Source of the DNA: Hyphomonadaceae bacterium UKL13-1
GTDB lineage: Bacteria; Pseudomonadota; Alphaproteobacteria; Caulobacterales; Aquidulcibacteraceae
NCBI GenBank assembly: GCA_001602435.1
Contig: CP012156.1
Span: 1,694,001 to 1,758,000, forward strand
Direction: 5' to 3'
DNA length: 64,000 bases
Each line of letters begins with the position of its first letter. The stretch's first letter is position 1. Position numbers and translations under genes: made by a program. The notes beneath the pieces are model-generated. The model was given only the letters and a program-made list of their open reading frames with translations. It made no database searches and was not told the origin of the DNA. Of the stretch, positions 1 through 7,379 are shown piece by piece.

Positions 1-1
1 C

Positions 2-376
2 AATCTGTTTCAAGCCGATTTGAGCTATTCAGACCTGTCGCGGAAAACCTATGCAGGTGCGCGTTTGCGCCAGTCCGAGATGTCTCTCGCAACGGCTGAC
101 GGCACCAATTTTGCCCGTACCGATCTGTCGATCGCCAATCTTTATGGCGTGCGTGCAACCGGGGCAAACTTTGCTGGTGCCAATCTTGAACGCGCCATTT
201 TGGTCGGTGGCTATTTCTCAAGCTCCAATTTTTCTGGTGCAAATCTCGCCAATGCCAATCTGTCAGGTGCAGAGCTCGCAGGCGCACGTGGCCTGACCCA
301 AGCTCAATTGAACAAGGCTTGTGGCGACGCTGAAACCACTTTGCCCCGCGGCTTGACGGTGCCGACCTGCCAATAA
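2..376 (+). CDS. Pentapeptide-repeat protein, C-terminal part (5' end outside window)
   Basis: The reading frame is open from base 2, and pentapeptide repeats of the A(D/N)LxX type already run through the first codons. The TTG at 20 is therefore probably internal and the gene begins upstream of the window. The visible part is about eight to ten degenerate repeats (for example GANFA, GANLE, SNFSG, ANLAN, ANLSG), which should fold into a right-handed quadrilateral beta-helix. It ends in a cap containing ACGD and LPRGL. The same cap ends the next gene, so the two are tandem paralogues. No catalytic motif is visible and the cellular role is unknown. Because the N-terminus is missing, export cannot be judged directly, but the downstream paralogue has a signal peptide. 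Confidence 0.85.
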   Translation, partial: NLFQADLSYSDLSRKTYAGARLRQSEMSLATADGTNFARTDLSIANLYGVRATGANFAGANLERAILVGGYFSSSNFSGANLANANLSGAELAGARGLTQAQLNKACGDAETTLPRGLTVPTCQ

Positions 377-460
377 GGGCGCGCCTGTGGCTGCCTCGTG
401 GCAAATTGTTACAACCATTTAAGTGGAAGTTTTGTGGTAAAGCAGTATAAGGCATTCATC

Positions 461-1261
461 ATGTCAAAAGCTTTGCCCTTCCTGATTGCATTCGCCCTTG
501 CCCCTATTGCTCAGCCAGTGATGGCTTTCACGTGGGATCAGCGCGGCAAGCCGTCCACGGTTACTTTCACGGGTCGCTTCTCGGGATTGTGTGCAGGCTG
601 TGACTTGTCCAATCGGCGGATGGACAATGCGCACATGTCATCGGGCAATTTTGCCGGATCTAATTTTTCTGGCTCGCAACTACGCAGCGCCGAAATGACC
701 GCTGGCAATTTTGCCGGCACGCGCTTTGACCGTGGCGATCTCAGCAGTGCTGAAATGAACGGCTCTAATTTCCGGGGCGCGAGCTTTGTCGGCACAGGCA
801 TGCGCGCCATCGAAGCAGCTGGTGCTAATTTCAGCGGCTCTGACTTTGCCGGCGCGGACCTGTCCAATGCCGAATTGATCGGGGCGAATCTGACTGGCGC
901 GAAATTTGGCGGCACACGCGGTACCAATCCAGACTTTAGCGGTGCCAATATGACCGGATCGATGGTCATGGGTGCCGCTTTCGTCAATGCCGACTTTACC
1001 GGTGCCATTATGACGCGCGCCAACATCGAGGGTGCAGACTTATCGCGCGCGGACTTGACCGGTGTGGTCCTGCGCGATGCACGTATCAGCCGCACACGTC
1101 TACAAGGCGCAGATTTCACCGGGGCAAACCTGTCGGGCGCTGATTTGTCGACGGCGACGGGCCTGACCACCCGCCAGCTTGAAGATGCGTGCGGCGATGA
1201 AGCAACCGCTTTGCCCGCCGGTGTCACCATTCGCGCTTGTAAGACGCGCCGTCCACGCTAA
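461..1261 (+). CDS. Secreted pentapeptide-repeat protein
   Basis: This gives a 266-residue protein starting at ATG 461, preceded by a TAAGG-like ribosome site. An in-frame start at 398 would add 21 residues ahead of an obvious signal peptide, so I reject it. Residues 1-22 (hydrophobic stretch ending PVMA) look like a Sec signal. A short N-terminal region with a CAGC pair follows, then some 30 pentapeptide repeats with alternating Phe/Leu/Met centres. The ending (ACGDEATALP, then Cys) matches that of the preceding gene. The protein is predicted to be periplasmic or secreted and to form a beta-helix. Pentapeptide proteins include DNA mimics such as Qnr, but those are cytosolic, so a signal peptide argues against that role. 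Function is unknown. Confidence 0.85.
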   Translation: MSKALPFLIAFALAPIAQPVMAFTWDQRGKPSTVTFTGRFSGLCAGCDLSNRRMDNAHMSSGNFAGSNFSGSQLRSAEMTAGNFAGTRFDRGDLSSAEMNGSNFRGASFVGTGMRAIEAAGANFSGSDFAGADLSNAELIGANLTGAKFGGTRGTNPDFSGANMTGSMVMGAAFVNADFTGAIMTRANIEGADLSRADLTGVVLRDARISRTRLQGADFTGANLSGADLSTATGLTTRQLEDACGDEATALPAGVTIRACKTRRPR

Positions 1262-1291
1262 GCTTGTCCCAGAAGTAAGGGGCCAGTCATC

Positions 1292-1597
1292 GTGGAAATC
1301 ACTCAAGAAGATATGATCGCCATTGAGTTGCGGACCGATGAGGAATGCAAAAGCCCCTTTCACGCCTATATCTTCTGGTTCTTTTTAGGCTGGCTTGGTG
1401 CCCACCGCTTTTATGTCGGTCACGGTAAGTCTGGCCTCGCCATGCTGATTTTGACCCTCAGCATGGTTGGCTTTCCGATCTCCTTCTTCTGGTGGCTCGC
1501 CGATTCTGTGCGTCTGGGCGGTCTCCTGCAAGAAGAACGCGAACAAGTCCGCGACCGCATTGCGCGGGAGACCTTAGAGGTGCGGGAATTATATTAG
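1292..1597 (+). CDS. TM2-domain membrane protein
   Basis: A 101-residue protein from GTG 1292, with AAGTAAGGGG about 11 bases upstream; ATG 1313 is a possible alternative. It has the TM2 layout: a first membrane segment (IFWFFLGWLGAHRFYVG, about residues 28-45) with the GAHRFY motif, a short loop, and a second segment ending WWLADSVRL. A charged C-terminal tail (about residues 77-101) could be helical. TM2 proteins are small two-pass membrane proteins of mostly unknown function. It lies 30 bp after the pentapeptide gene on the same strand and may be co-transcribed. Confidence 0.85.
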   Translation: MEITQEDMIAIELRTDEECKSPFHAYIFWFFLGWLGAHRFYVGHGKSGLAMLILTLSMVGFPISFFWWLADSVRLGGLLQEEREQVRDRIARETLEVRELY

Positions 1598-1677
1598 AGG
1601 CGTCGCAACGTTTGACAGATGTACCGCTTCTCCGACTCCGCTGCGAGCGAAGAAGCGATACCTGACAATTGAAGCCG

Positions 1678-3519
1678 TCAGCTAGCCTTGCGCTTGGCAA
1701 TATAGTCGTCAACGATTCTTGGAAGAACCGTAAGCGGGACAGAGCTGCTATTAAGAACAGCATCATTAAATCCCTTGATGTCGAACTTTTCGCCCAGCGC
1801 CGCCTTTGCGCGTTCGCGTTGTTCCAGTAAAGCCTTCATCCCGAGTTTATAGGCACAGGCTTGACCAGGCATCACCATGTAGCGCTCGATTTCGCGGGTT
1901 ACATCTGTCTCGCTCATGCCGGTTGCGCCAACCATATAGTCAATCGCTTGCTCGTGGGTCCAACCTTTGGCGTGCAGGCCCGTATCGACCACCAAACGTG
2001 CGGCACGGAAGATTTCAGCTTGCAGCCTTCCTAGGTCTCCCAAGGGGTCATTCTCATACATGCCCATATCTTTGGCGAGGCTCTCAGCATAGAGCGCCCA
2101 GCCTTCCGCATAGGCGGTATAGAGCGTTTGCTGCCGTAAGAATGGCAAGCCAGGAAGCTTTTGGGCAACGCTGATTTGATGAAAGTGGCCCGGAATCCCC
2201 TCGTGATAAGCAAGGGTTTTCATGCTCCAAGTCGGTGTTTCCTTCACATTGCGCAGATTGGCAAAGAACCGGCCAGGTCGCGAACCATCAAGTGCTGCCG
2301 GCTCAAAATAGGCACCTGCAGAGCCTGCTTCGGCGAAAGCAGGCACGCGGACAACCTCAAGCTTTTGCTTCGGGATGATGCCAAAATATTGCGGCATCTT
2401 CTTTTGAATATCCGCCAAAATGACGTTGTAATCGGCAAGGATTTTTGCGCGGCCTTTCTCGCTATCCTCATAGAGATAGCGTGGGTCTTCGCCCAATTGG
2501 ATCATGCGGGTGCCAACGCTACCAGACGTGAATCCTTGTGACTTTAGGATTGCATCCATTTCGGTGGTCAAGCGTGCAACTTCCGACAGACCATATTGAT
2601 GGACCTGATCTGCCGTCATGTCTGTTGTCGTTTGTTGTTGCAGCATCAAATTATAATAGGCCGCACCATTTGGCAGCCGGGCTACGCCCGCTGCGGGGTT
2701 CTTTGCAGCGATCGGGCGGATTTCGCTAAGCACTGCGGCAATGCGATTATAGGCCGGGTAGACTTGATCTTTTACTGCAGCCTTGGTTCGGTCCAACAAA
2801 GCCTTTTTCTTGTTCGCATCAATATCCTTGAGCGCATCTAACTTTTTGGCAAACTCAGTCACTAAGGAATGCGCCTCAGGCGCAGGCTTTAGAAAATCAG
2901 TGATCGTTTCTTGCGTGCGATCAATAACTTCAACAGGCGGCGTGGCACCCAACTTGGCTTGACGACGCACTTCTGCCACGCCTTGATCCATAACGCGGGC
3001 TAAGGCTTCAACGCGCTGCACATAGGTTTCAGCCGTCTTGGCATTTTTGATGGTGTGGGACGATTGCAGGAAGCCTGGCAATTGCGTTTGCAAGCCCGTC
3101 ATCTGATTGAACGGATACGGCCCAGAAACACTAAGCCATTCAAAAGGCTTAAACTTCTCGCTCGATCCAAACTGGTCAATCAGAATATCATAGGTAATTT
3201 GGTCCTGGAACGAGAGCTTGCTTTTATCCCATTGCTGGACTTCCTTTAGGTACGTATTGGCTTGGGCATAATCCTCATCCCGCTTGGCAATGGTGACATC
3301 CGACAATTTGCCCGAATGTGTGTCCAGAAAGGTTCCGTCGATCAGGCCCAATGACGTGAAAATCTCTGGGTTTCGAACGACGAACGCTATGGCTTGTCGA
3401 TTGGCCAGTTGATTCATCGAAAACGGCTTGCCCCAGCCAATTTTGTAGCCAACAAACAAACCGGTAACGAGCGTGCCAAGCAACACCCATCTCAATACGC
3501 GCCAAATGGATTTGAACAT
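1678..3519 (-). CDS. DUF885 family membrane-anchored putative hydrolase/peptidase
   Basis: A 613-residue protein with AAGGGG six bases before ATG. Residues 9-28 form one N-terminal membrane anchor or uncleaved signal; the rest should be periplasmic. The DUF885 signature is present around residue 440 (YHEGIPGHFHQ), a histidine/glutamate cluster resembling a metallopeptidase HExxH site. It is followed by a conserved AYAEGWALYAE stretch typical of the family. Full length fits DUF885 proteins of about 550-620 residues. Some members have been described as metal-dependent peptidases, but substrate and role here are unknown. The gene converges on the TM2 gene and stands alone; a long non-coding tract lies upstream of it. 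Confidence 0.85.
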   Translation of the reverse strand: MFKSIWRVLRWVLLGTLVTGLFVGYKIGWGKPFSMNQLANRQAIAFVVRNPEIFTSLGLIDGTFLDTHSGKLSDVTIAKRDEDYAQANTYLKEVQQWDKSKLSFQDQITYDILIDQFGSSEKFKPFEWLSVSGPYPFNQMTGLQTQLPGFLQSSHTIKNAKTAETYVQRVEALARVMDQGVAEVRRQAKLGATPPVEVIDRTQETITDFLKPAPEAHSLVTEFAKKLDALKDIDANKKKALLDRTKAAVKDQVYPAYNRIAAVLSEIRPIAAKNPAAGVARLPNGAAYYNLMLQQQTTTDMTADQVHQYGLSEVARLTTEMDAILKSQGFTSGSVGTRMIQLGEDPRYLYEDSEKGRAKILADYNVILADIQKKMPQYFGIIPKQKLEVVRVPAFAEAGSAGAYFEPAALDGSRPGRFFANLRNVKETPTWSMKTLAYHEGIPGHFHQISVAQKLPGLPFLRQQTLYTAYAEGWALYAESLAKDMGMYENDPLGDLGRLQAEIFRAARLVVDTGLHAKGWTHEQAIDYMVGATGMSETDVTREIERYMVMPGQACAYKLGMKALLEQRERAKAALGEKFDIKGFNDAVLNSSSVPLTVLPRIVDDYIAKRKAS

Positions 3520-3670
3520 AGCTTACCCCTTAGAAAGCCCGACGACACTCCGAACACATCTGCCCTAGGCCAACAAGTTAAAAGAATTTCAGGTTTGTGG
3601 CGCTGACGGGTAAACTTGGTTGGTAAGGCGTGTTTCCGCCCTGGGATGACCAATTTTGCGAGCTCACACG

Positions 3671-3710
3671 AAGGCGGCTTTTGCGGAGGCAGAGCCTGCG
3701 GGAAAGGCGC
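3671..3710. repeat. Dispersed hairpin repeat, copy 1
   Basis: Bases 3686-3701 (GAGGCAGAGCCTGCGG) are identical to 45655-45670, and the next eight bases differ at one position. The centre is a small stem AGGC-AGA-GCCT with imperfect outer arms. In both islands this element precedes a CTCTCCCC palindrome, suggesting a composite dispersed repeat. Confidence 0.65.
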
Positions 3711-3725
3711 TCCTAGTGGAATGGT

Positions 3726-3746
3726 CTTCTCCCCTCTCCCAGAGGG
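3726..3746. repeat. Short CTCTCCCC palindrome, degenerate copy
   Basis: The sequence CTCCCCTCTCCCAGAGGG is a partial copy of the palindrome seen at 4254, 4365, 45728 and 45832. It lacks the GGGGTGAGGG extension of the full copies. The element is non-coding. Confidence 0.5.
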
Positions 3747-4253
3747 AAACAGGCACCCACACCCATAGCCCCGCGTGGAAAACCACCGGGGGTGCGGCTG
3801 AATGAGGGGCCGGGGCGCGTGGTATGCGCCAAATGAGGTGGGCCAGATTAACGGACTGGCCCGGAATACGACGCAAACCGTGCGCCCCGGCTGAAAAGTT
3901 CTGTGTGCTTAGGTGGTTCATGACGCCACGGGTGGTTCAAATTTCCCCCGCCTAGTTCGTAAAGGCCTCATCCTAGAAGCTTGCGCTTCTAAAAATACAT
4001 AAGGCTTCCCCAAGGCGTCTCAAAGGCATCGCCTAAGTTCTTGACCAAGGGCTTCACACGGCAGTCGGGCTCAAGCACACCGGGCATCAGGACAGCTAAT
4101 CCCAATGAAACACAAGGTCGCCACTTCAACCTCGATTAATCCCGCTTACAATCCCCAACCGGTGTCGCCGCTGCAGCAACAACGCCCTCTCGTTGGAGAT
4201 GGGGAGAGGTTACGCCGTGACTGGATAGAGGGGGATAAGTTTTGTTTTATGCA

Positions 4254-4292
4254 CTCCCCTCTCCTGCTGGGAGAGGGGTAGGGGGTGAGGGC
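4254..4292 (+). repeat. REP-like palindrome, forward copy of a doublet
   Basis: This is a CTCCCCTCTCC arm, a short loop, a GGGAGAGGGG arm and then GGGGGTGAGGG. The same core in reverse orientation lies at 4365-4407, about 70 bp away. The pair has the layout of a REP doublet (REPIN-like). A second pair with the same orientation and similar spacing is at 45728-45869. A weaker copy (CCCTCTC / GGGAGAGG) is at 4185-4209. Confidence 0.6.
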
Positions 4293-4364
4293 TTATTGGG
4301 GACGAAAGCTTATTATTCCTAGAGATTTAGACAGGCCCATCCGCTTTCAATTATGGTGACTGCA

Positions 4365-4407
4365 AGCCCTCACCCCCGCCCCCTCTCCCATGGGGAGAGG
4401 GGAGAGC
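4365..4407 (-). repeat. REP-like palindrome, reverse copy of a doublet
   Basis: It begins CCCTCACCCCC, then CCCTCTCCC, loop, GGGGAGAGGGG: the reverse complement arrangement of 4254-4292. The whole doublet spans about 154 bp, with an unrelated centre. Confidence 0.6.
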
Positions 4408-4455
4408 GCTTGCGCATTAGGTTCGCGGACTGAAGGGGTCGTTTTCCATCTGGAC

Positions 4456-4727
4456 CCATTTTGGTAGAAACCCTGTTTCACCAAAATGGATGATCAAGCA
4501 TGAGCGCGACCTCTGGGACGTCAAGTGTCCGTTTTCTGCGAAAACGGATCGCGTCGCGACGCAGCAATGCTGCGCACTTGACTACTCAGATGTCGCAGAA
4601 ACAATTTCATTAGCGGTTTGGTGGGCCGGAAGGAATACCAAAACGCTTCTAGATAGAAACCCCAGCAAATGGATCGCGCAGCAAGAGCTGCGCATATGGG
4701 CACGTGAACATGGGCAACTTTTGTTGC
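4456..4727. other. Multi-hairpin structured non-coding tract
   Basis: Consecutive stem-loops visible by eye are as follows. 4456-4489: CCATTTTGGT paired with ACCAAAATGG plus inner GAAA/TTTC. 4520-4582: outer stem GTCAAGTG/CACTTGAC enclosing TCCGTTTT/AAAACGGA, the palindrome GCGTCGCGACGC and GCAGC/GCTGC. 4612-4647: an 11-bp stem with one mismatch. 4676-4693: GCGCAGC-AAGA-GCTGCGC. 4714-4727: GCAAC-TTTT-GTTGC. Short strings recur within it (TAGAAACCC at 4465 and 4654; GGATCGCG and CTGCGCA twice), so it may hold diverged copies of one module. It could be a non-coding RNA, the 3' UTR of the gmk operon or a decayed mobile repeat. No coding signal is seen. Confidence 0.55.
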
Positions 4728-4787
4728 GCGGCCCTTTTCCCCCGCCGTCATCCCCGCCGAAGTGCAGGGGCCAACACTGCCGCCCCC

Positions 4788-5435
4788 TCACGTATCCTCG
4801 CGCAAGAGCCCTTGGACAAAGCCGCCCATCCAGGGCTGGCGGGCGCGGCGCATGCGTTCGGCTTCGAGGATGGTTTTTAGGCGTGCATAGCTTTGGTCTA
4901 AATCTTCATTCACCAGCACATAGTCGAAATTTTCCCAGCGGCTGATCTCGCCATAGGCATTGGTCATGCGCTTTTTGATCACTTCGGGGCTGTCTTGCCC
5001 GCGCGAGATAAGACGCCGTTTCAGCTCGGCCATGCTGGGCGGTAGAATGAAGACTTTCACGACATCATCTGGCGCGGAGGTGCGCAATTGCAACGCGCCC
5101 TGCCAGTCGACATCAAACATCAAATCGCGGCCCGCTTGCAGGATGGCAAAGGCGCTTTCGCGCGGGCTGCCGTAATAATGGTCATGAACTTCCGCCCATT
5201 CCAAAAAACCGTCTTGAGCGCGGTGGGCGCGGAATTGGTCTTTATCGACAAAGTGGTAATGCACCCCGTCGCTCTCCCCTGGTCGCGGCGCGCGGGTGGT
5301 CCAGGATACTGACAAGGCGATATCGGGGTCTTCGTCGACGAGGCGGCGCGACAAGGTGGTTTTGCCTGCCCCCGATGGGCTGACCAAGGCCAGCATCAAG
5401 CCGCGACGCTTATGGAGATGGAGCTCACTCGACAT
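4788..5435 (-). CDS. gmk: Guanylate kinase
   Basis: Phosphorylates GMP to GDP with ATP, in the cytoplasm. The 215-residue protein has the P-loop SPSGAGKTT at residues 19-27. The GMP-binding region follows (SWTTRAPRPGESDGVHYHF, about 44-62), then YGSP and DVDWQGA, and a lid region rich in arginine. The length is normal for the family. The start overlaps the end of yicC by 11 bp, so the two are translationally linked. This yicC-gmk pairing is widespread in proteobacteria. It is the last gene of the long fabD-to-gmk minus-strand run, and no clear U-tract terminator follows, although a hairpin-rich region does. Confidence 0.97.
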   Translation of the reverse strand: MSSELHLHKRRGLMLALVSPSGAGKTTLSRRLVDEDPDIALSVSWTTRAPRPGESDGVHYHFVDKDQFRAHRAQDGFLEWAEVHDHYYGSPRESAFAILQAGRDLMFDVDWQGALQLRTSAPDDVVKVFILPPSMAELKRRLISRGQDSPEVIKKRMTNAYGEISRWENFDYVLVNEDLDQSYARLKTILEAERMRRARQPWMGGFVQGLLREDT

Positions 5436-6327
5436 TGGCTGCCTGTTCTTTCAATTGATCGACACTGGCTTTGAGATCGAGGCCAGCCCGGGTCAGTTCC
5501 AGTGCGGCAGCTTTGGCTGTCAATGTATTGGATTCACGGTGAAATTCTTGCGCAAGAAAATCGAGCTTCCGGCCAATGTCGCCGCCTTGTTGCAGGAGGG
5601 CACGGGCTTCCCCACTATGGGCACGCAAGCGGTCTAGCTCCTCACGCACATCGGCTTTGAGCGCTAAAGCGGCGGCTTCTTGCAACAGACGTTGCTGATC
5701 ATAGGGCACATCGCCCAACAGCTCTGCCGCCCGCTTTTGGACACGGTCTCGAATGGCGACGACTTGGGCTTCTGCGGCGGCTTCGGCCTGCCGGGTGGTC
5801 GCCTCAATGCGCGACAACAACGCATTGAACAGGGTGAACAGCCCCTCGCCTTCGCGGTGCCGTGCCGCCAGAAGGGCGTCGAGCGCGCTATCTAGGCCGA
5901 TAATCAAGGCAGCGTCGCGTGCGGCCTTCACCTCATCTGGCTCTACAAAGTCTGCGCTTTCCAAGACGCCGCGCAATTGTAATAGGCCATCGAGACTGGG
6001 ACGTCCTACCCGGCCCTGCTCGATCAAGGCTTGGCCTTCAGAGAGATAGAATTCAATCATGTCCTGATTGACGCGGATCATCGGACCAATATTGGTGGTG
6101 TCGCGCTTGGTGGCGAGCGAGATTTGGATCGAGCCGCGCTTAAAGCGCTTGGCGCAACCTTCGCGGATTTTGGTCTCGAAAGCTTCGTAGCCGGGCGGCA
6201 GTTTGAACTTCACGTCTAGATTACGGCCATTGACGCTGCGCGCTTCCCACGCCCAAGCCACATCGCCAGCTTGACCTTCCGCGCGGCCAAAGCCCGTCAT
6301 ACCCAAAAGCGGCGTCACAGGCTTCAT
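5425..6327 (-). CDS. yicC: YicC family endoribonuclease
   Basis: A 300-residue protein with the YicC N-terminal signature MTGFGRAEG (residues 10-18) and ARSVNGRNLDVKFKLP. The C-terminal DUF1732 block holds GGDIGRKLDFLAQEFHRE and TLTAKA. E. coli YicC is reported to be an endoribonuclease acting on RNA such as RyhB; that is family knowledge. The start overlaps the mltG stop by 4 bp (ATGA) and the 3' end overlaps gmk by 11 bp, so mltG, yicC and gmk form a tightly coupled block. Confidence 0.93.
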   Translation of the reverse strand: MKPVTPLLGMTGFGRAEGQAGDVAWAWEARSVNGRNLDVKFKLPPGYEAFETKIREGCAKRFKRGSIQISLATKRDTTNIGPMIRVNQDMIEFYLSEGQALIEQGRVGRPSLDGLLQLRGVLESADFVEPDEVKAARDAALIIGLDSALDALLAARHREGEGLFTLFNALLSRIEATTRQAEAAAEAQVVAIRDRVQKRAAELLGDVPYDQQRLLQEAAALALKADVREELDRLRAHSGEARALLQQGGDIGRKLDFLAQEFHRESNTLTAKAAALELTRAGLDLKASVDQLKEQAANVE

Positions 6328-7379
6328 TCGCCACCCCCTAAGAGGTTTTGACTCTTTTTCTCTTGCTCAGCCCGCCAAGCCCGCCAGCGCAGAACATTGC
6401 GATTATGCTCAGCATAGGTCTCAGCAAAGACGTGCCCGCCCGTACCATCTGCAACGAAGAAGATTTCACGCGTGCGTGGTGGATTGAGGACCGCGGCCAG
6501 AGAATCCTTGCCCGGATTGGCAATCGGCGTGGGTGGCAAGCCTTGGATCACATAGGTGTTCCAAGCATGGGGATTTTCGAGGTCGCTTTTGAAAATCTTC
6601 CGGCGCAATGGCGCACCCTTGGTGATGCCGTAAATGATCGTCGGGTCAGACTGCAGCTTCATGCCCAGACGCAGCCGATTGACGAAAACTGCCGCCACAC
6701 GGGGCCGCTCTTCAGCAATCCCTGTCTCTTTCTCGACGATAGAGGCCAAGGTGATGGCCTCTTGTTTGGTGGCAATGGGCAGATCCGGTGCGCGCTTCAA
6801 CCACAATTGATCAATCAAAGCCTGATGGCTCTCCTGCATGCGCTTGACGACGCTGGCGCGCGTGTCGCCGCGCTGGATCGGATAGGTATCGGGGTTCAAC
6901 GTGCCTTCGGGCGGTGGCGGTGGCAATTTGCCGCTTAAGAAGCGGTTGGCTTCTAACCTTGTATAGATTTGGCTGACGCTCCAGCCTTCCGGTAGCACCA
7001 CAACGCGCTTGACCCCTTCGCCGCTGGCGAGGATTTTGGCGATACGACCAGGCGTTGCCCCAGAAGGGATTTCATATTCGGCAATTTTTAAATCTGCGGC
7101 AGAACCATTGATGGCAACCGCCAAGCGAAAACCAAGCGCGGAATGCACCAAGCCTTCTTTTTGCAGACGTGCCCCGACAATACTGGCGGAATCACCCTCT
7201 TGCACGATGAAGAAGCTCGATTCCCCCTCTTTGGCTTTCGGGCCCGGTCCCAATAGGAACAGGCCCGTGCCGAGGACGAGCAGAATGGACGCAAGGCCCA
7301 GCCCGATCCAGATGCGCTGCCACATGGCTTTCGCCTGTGCCGCCTTTTTACCACGCACTTTGGCGACAGGATCGGTCAT
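6324..7379 (-). CDS. mltG: Endolytic murein transglycosylase MltG
   Basis: Cleaves nascent peptidoglycan strands in the periplasm, limiting glycan length. The 351-residue protein has a basic cytoplasmic N-terminus, one membrane anchor (about residues 23-44), a LysM-like segment (FIVQEGDSASIV, about 57-68) and the YceG catalytic domain. That domain shows the SIVEKET motif (213-219, with the family's catalytic glutamate), then FVNRLRLGMKLQSDPT and ANPGKDSLAAVLNP. It shares a single base with the end of fabF and overlaps yicC by 4 bp. Its place just after fabF couples envelope lipid supply and wall synthesis, as in many alphaproteobacteria. Confidence 0.95.
   Translation of the reverse strand: MTDPVAKVRGKKAAQAKAMWQRIWIGLGLASILLVLGTGLFLLGPGPKAKEGESSFFIVQEGDSASIVGARLQKEGLVHSALGFRLAVAINGSAADLKIAEYEIPSGATPGRIAKILASGEGVKRVVVLPEGWSVSQIYTRLEANRFLSGKLPPPPPEGTLNPDTYPIQRGDTRASVVKRMQESHQALIDQLWLKRAPDLPIATKQEAITLASIVEKETGIAEERPRVAAVFVNRLRLGMKLQSDPTIIYGITKGAPLRRKIFKSDLENPHAWNTYVIQGLPPTPIANPGKDSLAAVLNPPRTREIFFVADGTGGHVFAETYAEHNRNVLRWRAWRAEQEKKSQNLLGGGE

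Larger units (their letters stand above)
3520..4787. other. 1.27-kb non-coding tract with repeats and hairpins
   Basis: No convincing gene lies between the DUF885 gene and gmk. The open frames here are short, unlike known proteins, and run through palindromes. The tract contains an imperfect hairpin repeat (3671-3710) shared with 45.6 kb, several CCCTCTCCC-type palindromes (3726-4407), a 7-bp hairpin GGGCCAG/CTGGCCC (3840-3862), and a run of strong hairpins (4456-4727). The final stretch includes a GTCATCCCCGCCGAAG sequence at 4747-4762 that resembles a dispersed proteobacterial palindrome. The promoter of the DUF885 gene must lie at the left end, and the 3' end of the gmk operon transcript at the right end. 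Confidence 0.7.

Noticed and set aside
538..1230. 230-residue minus-strand frame opposite the pentapeptide gene
   Set aside because: Repetitive Ala/Lys/Ser/Pro text that only mirrors the pentapeptide repeats on the other strand.
3664..3921. 85-residue minus-strand frame in the non-coding tract
   Set aside because: It is read through dispersed palindromes and has no ribosome site; typical spurious frame in repeats.
4490..4945. 151-residue plus-strand frame running into gmk
   Set aside because: Its first half is the hairpin tract and its second half is antisense to gmk.
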